Below are positions 6,408 to 13,503 of a DNA stretch of 23,501 bases, piece after piece. Every line of letters begins with the position of its first letter. The stretch's first letter is position 1. The position numbers and the translations under genes were made by a program. Under the pieces are notes generated by a model that was not told the DNA's origin, did not search any database, and saw nothing but the letters and a program-made list of their open reading frames with translations. This DNA comes from RGIG1666 sp045595745 (lineage in GTDB: Bacteria > Bacillota > Clostridia > UBA1381 > UBA9506), in NCBI GenBank assembly GCA_045595745.1, contig JAZOBB010000073.1, forward strand, positions 1 through 23,501, read 5' to 3'.

Positions 6408-9233
6408 ATGAGAAAAATAATCAGTCGTGTATTGCTTTTGACTATGGTTCTCTCTTTTTGTTTACCTATTGCAAATTATGTTTATGCCAAAGAAAACATA
6501 AAGGTAACAATAAATGACGCTTGCATTGATGAGGGTGCTTATGTAGAGACTATAGAAGAAAGATTATATGTGTCTGCAAGAAGTGTAGCAAATCCTATGG
6601 GACTTAATCTTGAATGGAATGATGCGAAAAAAACATTGATGATTTCACATCAGGATACAATTATTTCATTAATTGTTGCCGCTGATTTTGCGATTGTCAA
6701 CAACCAACTAATCGAAACGGAACGTCCTTTAAAAATCGTGTCTGACCGCGCAATTATTGATTTAGGCTTTGTATGCGATGTTTTAAATGCTGATATGACA
6801 TTTAACGAAAGCGAAAATGCATATCATATCACAATCGATGTTCCGAAAGATTTTCAGCCGGACGTTATTAAACCCGCTAAAGATTCAAATGAAGTGTTCT
6901 TATTTACCGACAGCTCCCCTGAAATGACCAGAGTAAAAGAAGTTGCTGAGGCTTTGGGGCTTGAAGCGGAATGGGAAGACAGCGTAAAAGCTCTTACTCT
7001 TACATCTGAAATCGGAGATGCTTTGACACTTTACGTTGGAGATAACACAGCTTGGTTTAACGGTGAGATAATCCAGTGCTCTGCTCCGCTGAAAATAATA
7101 AATGACGAAGCATATATAGAATATGAATTTGTCGAAAAGCTGTTTACTGTTAAGACTCCCGAAACCTATATTCCTGCACGTAAAATTGCAGATACTTTGG
7201 GTCTTAGCGTAGAGTGGATAGACGAAACTAAGTCTGTTGAGTTTGTTAACAAAAACGGCGATGTTCTTCGTATGTCTGTCGGCAGTTGTTATTATGCATT
7301 AAACGATAAGTTTTATGACAACTCAGCACCTTTGGCTTTAAAAAATGGTGTTGCACTGACTGACCCTGCAATAATTAAGGATGCTTTTGAAAACAAAGCT
7401 GTATATAGCGAAAGCGAAGAAATAGAGCTTTTTGCAACCAAAGACTTTTCGGGTCAGTTTATTTTTGAAAAGTCATTTTCAAGTAAAACTTATATTAATG
7501 TAACTGTTGTCAGTGTTAACTCAATGGTTTACAATAATACATACGGATTAACATATTCAGATTATAACACCCAAAAAATCACCGTTCCTGCTAACACCAA
7601 AACAGTTGATTTTTCTGTTACCAAATCTAATTGGGTTTCATCTAACAGATATATAATCGGCTACTCATTCCCGTCTTCTAACAGTTATTATTACAGCGAA
7701 GGCTGGTTATCTTCCAGCGGCGGAATTCTTACTGCTCTTTCGCGTTATGCCTCTGATTATACTATGTTTAAAAATACCGCCTCTACATCTGATATAACCA
7801 TTAAGCCAAAGCTTTATTATGGTGTGACACCGGATGATGCTGTTTTCTCGGGAACAATAAAAACAGATAACGGAGTTACATTTGGCACCGGGTCTTCGCT
7901 TAACGTTAGTGTACGCTCGGCAACATATTATGGCGAAAGCATCCTTGCTTCAACAACTCTGTACCCCGGCAATACATCCTCAGCGAAGTTTTCACTTTCG
8001 GTTCAAAATAACTCAACAAATCGTAACCAATCATTATACTTGCGCTATAGCCTTTCCGGAGGAGACGACAGTATAATAACAAGCGGATATTATAAATCTT
8101 CTACAGAATCAGTTAAAAACCGCTATGATGCAAAAGGCTGGAGAATTTCCTACGATAATTTAAGTAACATTAACTTTGTAGTTATTTGCAAAGACGAAAG
8201 GACAGTCAGCGGCACATTCTATTTGCCCGCCGGTATGCAGATTGAAAACAGCAAAGGAATATCTTTAGGAATTGATATTCTGACCGTACAAAGCAGTGTA
8301 TATTCAAAGTATTTTTATTCATATGCCAGCTTTGACAACGTTGCAAGCATCAATCCCGGTGAAAGCTATGCTAAATACAGCTTTGCTGTATCTTTAGATG
8401 ATGGCGATACATACATATTCAAATACAGAGTTCTTGGCTCACAGCAAGGAATTTTCCCATATGGATATGCAACATACAGCTCCTATAATACAAACCCGGA
8501 TTACGCAAGCTTATATACCACCAGTAGCTCCTTATCGGGTATAGACTTTAATCTGCAAAAATCCACTAACGAATACACCTATGTAAATAATCTGCCACAC
8601 AATGTTATTAATGGCAAAATTACCAGTTCGTCAGGCTTAATGTCAAACGGCAGATATTTTGAAGGTTATTATGTTTATCTTACAAAGGGTGAGACAGTTA
8701 ACATTGAGTTAAAATCATCTGATTTTGATGCTTATTTATATCTTCTCGATGAGAATATGAATATAATAACTACTGACGACGAAGGATTAGGTTATGGAAA
8801 TGCACGAATAAATTGCTGGATAGGTAAGTCAGGTTATTATTACATTCATGCAACAACTTATTTTAACTACAACACCGGTAAGTTTTCTTTAAATATCAAC
8901 ACCGACAGACCGCTATCCGGTGGCAGCACATTTACAGATTCGTCTTACAACACCATATCATCTATCAGCAGCAACAGTTTGATAAGAGCAAATTATAAAG
9001 TCGAAAACACATACTATAACACACGTAATGTTATTCTGGTTATGGCACTTTATGATAATAACAATGCTTTGCTTGATGTTAAAACCAAGAATGTAAGTGT
9101 TGCTCCCGGCATCACCGACACCGAATATTTAACAATGGATTTGAAAAATATTAAAAATGTCGCAAAGATAAAGAGCTTTATCTGGTCTGATAAGCTTGCC
9201 CCGGCAGGAAATGCTGATTATTTGTATAAATAA
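6408..9233 (+). CDS. Large secreted protein with stalk (copper amine oxidase N-like) domains and a PPC domain
   Basis: The 941-residue protein starts with a signal peptide (residues 1-27, ending YVYA before KE). Three copper-amine-oxidase-N/stalk domains follow at roughly 30-147, 160-245 and 250-340. They are recognised by repeated patterns such as ARSVANPMGLNLEWNDAKKT, EVAEALGLEAEWEDSVKA and ARKIADTLGLSVEWIDETKS. The central part (345-720) is beta-rich and full of Ser, Tyr and Asn, and unlike anything recognised. Residues ~725-832 look like a bacterial pre-peptidase C-terminal (PPC) domain (GYYVYLTKGETVNIELKSSDFDAYLYLLD). A final beta domain ends the protein. No catalytic domain was seen, so a structural or binding role at the cell surface is likely. 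AAAGGAGG precedes the ATG and the gene shares a transcript with the Wzy-like gene. Confidence 0.8.
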   Translation: MRKIISRVLLLTMVLSFCLPIANYVYAKENIKVTINDACIDEGAYVETIEERLYVSARSVANPMGLNLEWNDAKKTLMISHQDTIISLIVAADFAIVNNQLIETERPLKIVSDRAIIDLGFVCDVLNADMTFNESENAYHITIDVPKDFQPDVIKPAKDSNEVFLFTDSSPEMTRVKEVAEALGLEAEWEDSVKALTLTSEIGDALTLYVGDNTAWFNGEIIQCSAPLKIINDEAYIEYEFVEKLFTVKTPETYIPARKIADTLGLSVEWIDETKSVEFVNKNGDVLRMSVGSCYYALNDKFYDNSAPLALKNGVALTDPAIIKDAFENKAVYSESEEIELFATKDFSGQFIFEKSFSSKTYINVTVVSVNSMVYNNTYGLTYSDYNTQKITVPANTKTVDFSVTKSNWVSSNRYIIGYSFPSSNSYYYSEGWLSSSGGILTALSRYASDYTMFKNTASTSDITIKPKLYYGVTPDDAVFSGTIKTDNGVTFGTGSSLNVSVRSATYYGESILASTTLYPGNTSSAKFSLSVQNNSTNRNQSLYLRYSLSGGDDSIITSGYYKSSTESVKNRYDAKGWRISYDNLSNINFVVICKDERTVSGTFYLPAGMQIENSKGISLGIDILTVQSSVYSKYFYSYASFDNVASINPGESYAKYSFAVSLDDGDTYIFKYRVLGSQQGIFPYGYATYSSYNTNPDYASLYTTSSSLSGIDFNLQKSTNEYTYVNNLPHNVINGKITSSSGLMSNGRYFEGYYVYLTKGETVNIELKSSDFDAYLYLLDENMNIITTDDEGLGYGNARINCWIGKSGYYYIHATTYFNYNTGKFSLNINTDRPLSGGSTFTDSSYNTISSISSNSLIRANYKVENTYYNTRNVILVMALYDNNNALLDVKTKNVSVAPGITDTEYLTMDLKNIKNVAKIKSFIWSDKLAPAGNADYLYK

Positions 9234-9248
9234 AAATTCAATTTAAGC

Positions 9249-9289
9249 AGGAGCTGTAGCAAAATGAAATTCATTTTGCTACAGCTCCT
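9249..9289 (+). terminator. Long perfect hairpin after the stalk-protein gene
   Basis: A perfect 20-bp inverted repeat (9249-9268 with 9270-9289) starts 15 nt after the stop codon. Only three T residues follow, so termination would be modest. The same sequence is the left end of a larger repeat-bounded element (9249-9534), so it may be part of that element rather than a dedicated terminator. Confidence 0.6.
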
Positions 9290-9534
9290 TTGGGCTGGAC
9301 GAAAAATAGCGCAGATTGGACAAACTGAACCCGTAGGGGTTACCCGAAGGCGTACGTGGGTACGCCGAGAGGTGAAGTTTGTTCGAAACACAAGGCATTA
9401 TAACAAAAGGAATTCGTCAAATGACGAATTCCCACATTAAGTTTTATGTTATTTTGACTTTTTTGTTTTAATCAAAAGGCTTGGTCATGCGTTTTATTTG
9501 CCTTGTGTGGTATGCGCATTTTGCTACAGCCCCT
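9249..9534. repeat. Inverted-repeat-bounded, multi-hairpin element of about 286 bp (MITE-like or structured RNA)
   Basis: The left end AGGAGCTGTAGCAAAATG (9249-9266) is matched in inverted orientation at 9517-9534 (17 of 18 bases). A third copy at 9272-9289 makes the left-end hairpin. Inside are an 11-bp stem (9316-9326 with 9376-9386) enclosing two hairpins (9328-9332/9337-9341 and 9349-9355/9360-9366). A 10-bp stem (9388-9397 with 9499-9508) encloses an 11-bp palindromic hairpin (9409-9419/9422-9432). No reading frame in it looks real. No clear target-site duplication was seen. It could be a non-autonomous mobile element or a structured non-coding RNA. Confidence 0.65.
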
Positions 9535-9548
9535 TACAAAAATAAAAC

Positions 9549-9580
9549 GTGTTGGATATAGCCCAACACTTTTTATTTTT
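9549..9580. terminator. Bidirectional terminator between the element and the protease gene
   Basis: A 7-bp stem GTGTTGG/CCAACAC (9549-9555 with 9563-9569) is followed by T5-A-T5 on the plus strand. On the minus strand it is followed by GTTTTATTTTT. It therefore serves the convergent plus-strand operon and the minus-strand protease gene ending at 9604. Confidence 0.75.
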
Positions 9581-9603
9581 ATCACTGTTTTATTAATATT
9601 CCA

Positions 9604-11007
9604 CTATCTTTTAAGTTCTCTTAACTTCCCTATCGGCACTAAAGAATTAAAGTTTTCCCACACCATATATTTAATATTTTTTGTCAAATCTTTGTTTTCG
9701 AAAAAAAACGGAGTATCGGTTAAAAGTGTAATATTATTAAAATCGTACCGCTCCATTTTAAAGCCGTCATAATATGCGCTAACGCAAGACAATGCCTGTT
9801 TATCATCTGTAAGATTAAAATAATATACTCCTTCTTTACCATCTTTATTGCAGCTTGGAGAAATATATACGGACATATCTTTCAAAGCTTTTTTAATAAA
9901 CGAGCCAACATTTATCAAACCGTATCCGAATTCAGTATCGTAGCCTTGTGCTCCTAAATCTTCTGTCGTAGACGATAAAAGCCGTTTAAAATCGTTAATT
10001 GTATTATTATCGTCAATCGACAATAAAATTGTAGCCAACCCCGATACTATCGGTGTTGCCTGAGACGTTCCGTTAAGTTTTTTGTAACCGCCGTCATTGT
10101 ATGTGCTTAAAATATCCGAGCCGGGTGCTACCACAAAAACAGATTCGTTACGTTGCGAAAAATCTGACTTATCCTTTGATGAGGTTACCGAACCGACACC
10201 AACAACGCAATCATATGCAGCAGGATAATAAAGTGTGTCTGAATAACTGTTTCCGACCGCCGCAACAAGAATTACACCATTATCGTATGCATATTTTATC
10301 GCTTCTTCTAAAAACGGATTGTTGGATTTTAAACCCCAACTCATATTTATTACTTGGCATTTATATACATCTACAGCATCATATATTGCACTGACAATCA
10401 TATCAACATCTGTAGTTTTTGAAGTGTCAAAGCATTTTAACGGAACTATTTTTGATTTCGGAGCAACACCAACAACACCCAATTCATCCATTTGTGCAGC
10501 AATTATTCCGCTTACATGAGTTCCATGTCCAATATTATCAGAAACATCGCTGCTTTTATCAAAATAGTTTTTTCCGTCTAACAAATTGTTCTTTAAATCC
10601 TCATGAGCATAACATCCGGTATCAATCACCGCTACTTTAATTTCATTTCCATATGTTTCTAAATTCCATGCGCTGCTTATATTTATCATATCTAATTGCC
10701 ACATCTTAAAATATAACTCATCTGAAGGTGTACTATATAAACTTATCGTTTCAAAGCCTTCAATTAAATCAACCCTTTCATTTGCTTCTACCGTCTCAAC
10801 ATATTCACTTAGTTCGTTTAAAAGATTTTCATTTTTTGTTACATATATTCTTTTATCTTTGTTAATTTCTTTTAATTCAGATTTATAAATTTCTATTGGA
10901 AAATCATTTTTTAATTTTATTATATATTCGCCGCTTTCTGCATTAACTCGAAAAGTTGGGACAAGTATTAATACAAGAAAAAAAATAATAACACAACATT
11001 TTTTCAT
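9604..11007 (-). CDS. Secreted subtilisin-like serine protease (S8 family)
   Basis: The 467-residue protein has a signal peptide (1-23, ending RVNA). It then has a short propeptide-like region (to ~100) and a complete subtilase domain. The catalytic triad is Asp129 (VAVIDTGC), His161 (GHGTHVSG) and Ser315 (NGTSQATP); the oxyanion Asn253 is in AAVGNS. About 100 residues follow the catalytic core, and no cell-wall anchor motif is present, so it is probably released or loosely attached. A GGAGG lies 11 nt upstream of the ATG. The gene starts 41 nt after an AraC-type regulator on the same strand, so they may be co-transcribed. The natural substrate cannot be inferred. Confidence 0.94.
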   Translation of the reverse strand: MKKCCVIIFFLVLILVPTFRVNAESGEYIIKLKNDFPIEIYKSELKEINKDKRIYVTKNENLLNELSEYVETVEANERVDLIEGFETISLYSTPSDELYFKMWQLDMINISSAWNLETYGNEIKVAVIDTGCYAHEDLKNNLLDGKNYFDKSSDVSDNIGHGTHVSGIIAAQMDELGVVGVAPKSKIVPLKCFDTSKTTDVDMIVSAIYDAVDVYKCQVINMSWGLKSNNPFLEEAIKYAYDNGVILVAAVGNSYSDTLYYPAAYDCVVGVGSVTSSKDKSDFSQRNESVFVVAPGSDILSTYNDGGYKKLNGTSQATPIVSGLATILLSIDDNNTINDFKRLLSSTTEDLGAQGYDTEFGYGLINVGSFIKKALKDMSVYISPSCNKDGKEGVYYFNLTDDKQALSCVSAYYDGFKMERYDFNNITLLTDTPFFFENKDLTKNIKYMVWENFNSLVPIGKLRELKR

Positions 11008-11048
11008 ATCCGTTATATCCTCCGCAAAAAGTGCTTTATCTTAAATAT

Positions 11049-11912
11049 CTATTTTGTCACAGTCCTTCTGTACTGATAAGGGCTTGTTCCCATAATTTTA
11101 CGAAAACATCTGTAAAAACGCGTTTTGTCGCTAAAGCCTGCCTTGTAGCATATATCTTCAATTTTTAGCTTGGTATCATTAAGCAATGTAACGGCTTTTT
11201 CTACGCGGATTCGATTTAAATAATCGCTAAATGTATGACCCGTATATTGTTTAAATATGCGGCTGAAATACGATGGATTATATGAGCATTTTTTCGCAAT
11301 ATCATCTAATGTTATCTTTTCTGAGGCATGATTTTTTATATACTCCAAAAGTTCTTCTGTAATACCAGAAAAGCTTTTATCTAAAACCAGCGACATTTTT
11401 CTAAATACTGTTATTATTAAAAGATTAAGTGCTGAGCGAACAGCAAGCTCCCCTGCCGGAGAATTTTCTTCTAATTCCTTTTCTAAAATATAAATTATTC
11501 GCTCTATTCGGTCACGTTCATCTGCTGAAAAGCTTACACACTTTTTTTCTTTATCTAAAATTTCTCTGAACGTTTTAAACTCTGAAAGATTTAAAAGCGC
11601 AAATGCGTTTTCCTGATTTACTAAGGCACGGCTTATGTATTCGGGTTTCATTAAAATATTTATATATTCTGCATCGGTACTGCCTAAAATGCTGTGCGAT
11701 TGATTATAATTTATTATAACCATATCGCCGCGTTTTACGGGATACATCTCTTTGTCTATCACGTGAACGCATTTGCCGCGTAGCATATAAACAAATTCTA
11801 CAAAATTGTGATAATGCTCGGGAAAGCTCAGGGTCTCTCTGCTCTCTTTATGATGCGCTAATCTCACACTGTCAGACATTGAAAATATGTTGTCTTTTTT
11901 TTCGATAGACAT
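11049..11912 (-). CDS. AraC-family transcriptional regulator with N-terminal cupin domain
   Basis: The 287-residue protein has an AraC-type sugar-binding-like cupin at about 15-140, with the FPEHYHNFVEFVYMLRG pattern and the RGDMVIIN strand. The C-terminal 100 residues hold the two helix-turn-helix motifs of the AraC/XylS family (LDDIAKKCSYNPSYFSRIFKQYTG and IEDICYKAGFSDKTRFYRCFRK). Such regulators usually activate nearby genes in response to a small ligand, often a sugar. AAAGGAG lies 6 nt before the ATG. The only gene clearly downstream is the S8 protease, an unusual partner; no sugar gene adjoins it. Confidence 0.95.
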   Translation of the reverse strand: MSIEKKDNIFSMSDSVRLAHHKESRETLSFPEHYHNFVEFVYMLRGKCVHVIDKEMYPVKRGDMVIINYNQSHSILGSTDAEYINILMKPEYISRALVNQENAFALLNLSEFKTFREILDKEKKCVSFSADERDRIERIIYILEKELEENSPAGELAVRSALNLLIITVFRKMSLVLDKSFSGITEELLEYIKNHASEKITLDDIAKKCSYNPSYFSRIFKQYTGHTFSDYLNRIRVEKAVTLLNDTKLKIEDICYKAGFSDKTRFYRCFRKIMGTSPYQYRRTVTK

Positions 11913-11940
11913 AGGCTGCTCCTTTCAATTCTTTACCGAC

Positions 11941-11969
11941 ATAATATCACAAAATGCAAATTCAGTCAA
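11941..11969 (-). promoter_or_regulatory. Sigma-A promoter of the AraC-type regulator gene
   Basis: On the minus strand TTGACT (11969-11964), a 17-bp spacer and TATTAT (11946-11941) lie about 30 bp upstream of the start codon. Confidence 0.75.
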
Positions 11970-11974
11970 TACAC

Positions 11975-12008
11975 AAAAAGAACTGCCAACCAACCGGCAG
12001 TTCTTTTT
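11975..12008. terminator. Bidirectional hairpin terminator
   Basis: A perfect 13-bp inverted repeat (11975-11987 with 11996-12008) has an 8-nt loop, an A-run at one end and a T-run at the other. It works in both directions. On the minus strand it would end the transcript of the DUF6472 gene just before the AraC gene promoter. Confidence 0.85.
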
Positions 12009-12231
12009 ATATAATCACATTTCTCTAAAATTAAAGGGACGTACAACATTCCTTTAAAAATTTTCTTGTGCAAGATAGCATGGAATCATAGTAACTGCTT
12101 ATTCTCTTGCGATATTTCCCGCAGGCTTAAGATGTATCCGTTAATCATACCAGAGGCTCCGCGTCTAAAACTGCATCTTCTATATCGGCAGAAATCAAAT
12201 CAATATCAGTAAAGCTAATTTTTATTAATGT
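12009..12231 (-). other. Possible decayed coding sequence downstream of the DUF6472 gene
   Basis: No intact gene is visible. Directly after the DUF6472 stop (12232-12234) the same frame stays open for 28 codons to a TGA at 12145-12147 and reads as an acidic protein tail (FTDIDLISADIEDAVLDAEP). An ATG at 12148, overlapping that TGA, opens a second frame of 20 codons (ending TGA 12086-12088). Neither piece was matched to a family. They may be remnants of one or two lost genes, or chance open frames. Confidence 0.3.
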
Positions 12232-12423
12232 CTAATTTTGTTTTTTAACCATCTTATATTCGTCATAAAAACGATAATACGGGCAGGCATTTCGCCCTCC
12301 TGAATAAAAGAGCGATATGTCGTCTTCATCAAAGCTGACTGAGCAACCATAGCTATCAGCCTCGCCGTCATAATCATAATAGGCGCACGTTTCACATTGT
12401 GTATTTTCTGAGTCGTATGACAT
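12232..12423 (-). CDS. Small Cys-rich acidic protein (DUF6472-like)
   Basis: This 63-residue protein has four Cys in a CxxCAYY ... C ... CPYYR arrangement and many Asp, Glu and Tyr. It ends with DEYKMVKKQ. The pattern resembles the small clostridial DUF6472 family, whose function is unknown. The Cys spacing suggests metal binding, but this is inference. GGAGG sits 5 nt before the ATG and a sigma-A promoter is in place, so it is very likely expressed on its own. It is divergent from the deoR-type gene. Confidence 0.8.
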   Translation of the reverse strand: MSYDSENTQCETCAYYDYDGEADSYGCSVSFDEDDISLFYSGGRNACPYYRFYDEYKMVKKQN

Positions 12424-12453
12424 ATTATCCTCCGAAAGTTATTTTATATTTTA

Positions 12454-12482
12454 AGTATAACATTTTTTCAGAAAAAAAGCAA
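12454..12482 (-). promoter_or_regulatory. Sigma-A promoter of the DUF6472-like gene
   Basis: On the minus strand TTGCTT (12482-12477), a 17-bp spacer and TATACT (12459-12454) lie about 30 bp before the ATG. Confidence 0.7.
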
Positions 12483-12511
12483 TATATTAAACGCTATATA
12501 AACTTACCAAC

Positions 12512-12541
12512 TTGACAATCGGTTCTAAATAATGATATATT
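12512..12541 (+). promoter_or_regulatory. Sigma-A promoter of the DeoR/GlpR-type regulator gene
   Basis: TTGACA (12512-12517), an 18-bp spacer and TATATT (12536-12541) lie just upstream of the AAGGTG ribosome binding site and the ATG at 12574. Confidence 0.7.
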
Positions 12542-12573
12542 TAAAACAACAAGTTTATTGACAAGGTGATAAT

Positions 12574-13332
12574 ATGAATCAAAACAGAAGAAGTAAAATT
12601 GTAGAAATGCTTAACAAGCAACACACAATTACAAATTCTGAGCTTATGGATACCTTTTCTATATCCATAGAAACCGTAAGACGGGATTTGGCATATTTAG
12701 AAAATCAGGGGCTTTTAGAGCGTGTGTACGGCGGAGCGGTAAAGAAAAATTTTATGAATACCGAGCCCGAGTATACAAATCGTCAAAACGAGAATCTGCT
12801 CGAGAAACAATTGATAGCAAAAGAGGCAGAAAAGCTCATTGATTTAAATGACACTCTTTTTTTCGACATAGGAACTACTACTCTTTCTTTAGCGCAAAAT
12901 CTTAACAACAGCAAAAACATTAAGGCTTTTACCAACTCCTTAAGAGTTGCAACAGCTCTTTCGGAAAAAGGGTGCGATGTAACCGTCACAGGCGGCAAGG
13001 TGCGAAACGGAGAATTTGCCGTTTCGGGATTTATTGCCGAGAATAATATGAGACAATTTAATTTCGATAAAGCACTCATTGGCGTTGCAGGAATTGACGA
13101 AAACGGCATTACTGATTTTATTCCCGAAGAAGCTAATTTAAGAAGACAAATTATTAAAAATTCACGCAAAACCATAGTGATGGCAGATTATACAAAGTTC
13201 GGTGTTCGGGCAATATGCAACATTTGTCCTTTAAATGATATTGATATATTAATAACTGACAAAAAAGCACCTTCTGATATTTTAAAAAAGCTTGAAAAGC
13301 TCGGTATAGATATAATAATAGCCGAAGGATAA
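12574..13332 (+). CDS. DeoR/GlpR-family transcriptional regulator
   Basis: The 252-residue protein has the family layout. The N-terminal winged helix-turn-helix (about 5-58) contains the DeoR signature SIETVRRDLAYLENQGLLERVYGGAV. The C-terminal sugar-phosphate sensing domain of the ISOCOT fold has FFDIGTTTLSLA (96-107), VTGGKVRNGE (138-147) and the late MADYTKFG motif. Such proteins are usually repressors released by a phosphorylated metabolite; GlpR responds to glycerol-3-phosphate. The neighbouring operon of a GlpA-like dehydrogenase supports a GlpR-like role, and a large palindrome in its promoter is a likely binding site. A strong terminator separates this gene from that operon. Confidence 0.94.
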   Translation: MNQNRRSKIVEMLNKQHTITNSELMDTFSISIETVRRDLAYLENQGLLERVYGGAVKKNFMNTEPEYTNRQNENLLEKQLIAKEAEKLIDLNDTLFFDIGTTTLSLAQNLNNSKNIKAFTNSLRVATALSEKGCDVTVTGGKVRNGEFAVSGFIAENNMRQFNFDKALIGVAGIDENGITDFIPEEANLRRQIIKNSRKTIVMADYTKFGVRAICNICPLNDIDILITDKKAPSDILKKLEKLGIDIIIAEG

Positions 13333-13333
13333 A

Positions 13334-13384
13334 TTGCAAAGTAAAGGCTCGCAAGATAATTTCTTGTGAGCCTTTACTTTGCAA
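13334..13384 (+). terminator. Long-stem hairpin after the DeoR-type gene
   Basis: A 23-bp stem (13334-13356 with 13362-13384, one G-T pair) with a 5-nt loop begins right after the stop codon. The following sequence AAGTTTTG is only weakly T-rich, so termination may be partial. Confidence 0.75.
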
Positions 13385-13392
13385 AAGTTTTG

Positions 13393-13435
13393 ACAACATT
13401 TTAAAAACATATTGACAATGTTTTGCAAATGTTGT
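13393..13435 (+). promoter_or_regulatory. Palindromic operator overlapping the dehydrogenase operon promoter
   Basis: A 43-bp imperfect palindrome is centred at 13414. Its outer arms are ACAACATTT and AAATGTTGT, its inner arms AAAACAT and ATGTTTT, with matching 2-nt gaps. It also contains two TTGACAA copies 22 bp apart (13390 and 13412). It covers the -35 box and most of the spacer, a position typical of a repressor site. The adjacent DeoR/GlpR-type protein is the obvious candidate to bind it. Confidence 0.7.
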
Positions 13436-13440
13436 AGAAT
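13412..13440 (+). promoter_or_regulatory. Sigma-A promoter of the dehydrogenase operon
   Basis: TTGACA (13412-13417), a 17-bp spacer and TAGAAT (13435-13440) form a strong promoter about 60 bp upstream of the ATG at 13504. The palindromic operator lies over it. Confidence 0.85.
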
Positions 13441-13503
13441 GGTTTTGGTGCATTAAATTATATTAATTTTGTACCTATTTAAATTTACAGGAAGGTGTTT
13501 TAA

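Noticed and set aside
9249..9534. Insertion sequence or CRISPR-like array
   Set aside because: There is no transposase and no regularly spaced direct repeat; only inverted repeats and hairpins are present.
9503..9772. An 89-codon plus-strand frame across the terminator and the end of the protease gene
   Set aside because: It runs antisense to the S8 protease 3' end and through a terminator hairpin, with no family resemblance.
13154..13453. A 99-codon minus-strand frame across the end of the DeoR-type gene and the dehydrogenase promoter
   Set aside because: It is antisense to a clear gene, a hairpin and a promoter, and the protein is low in complexity with no motifs.
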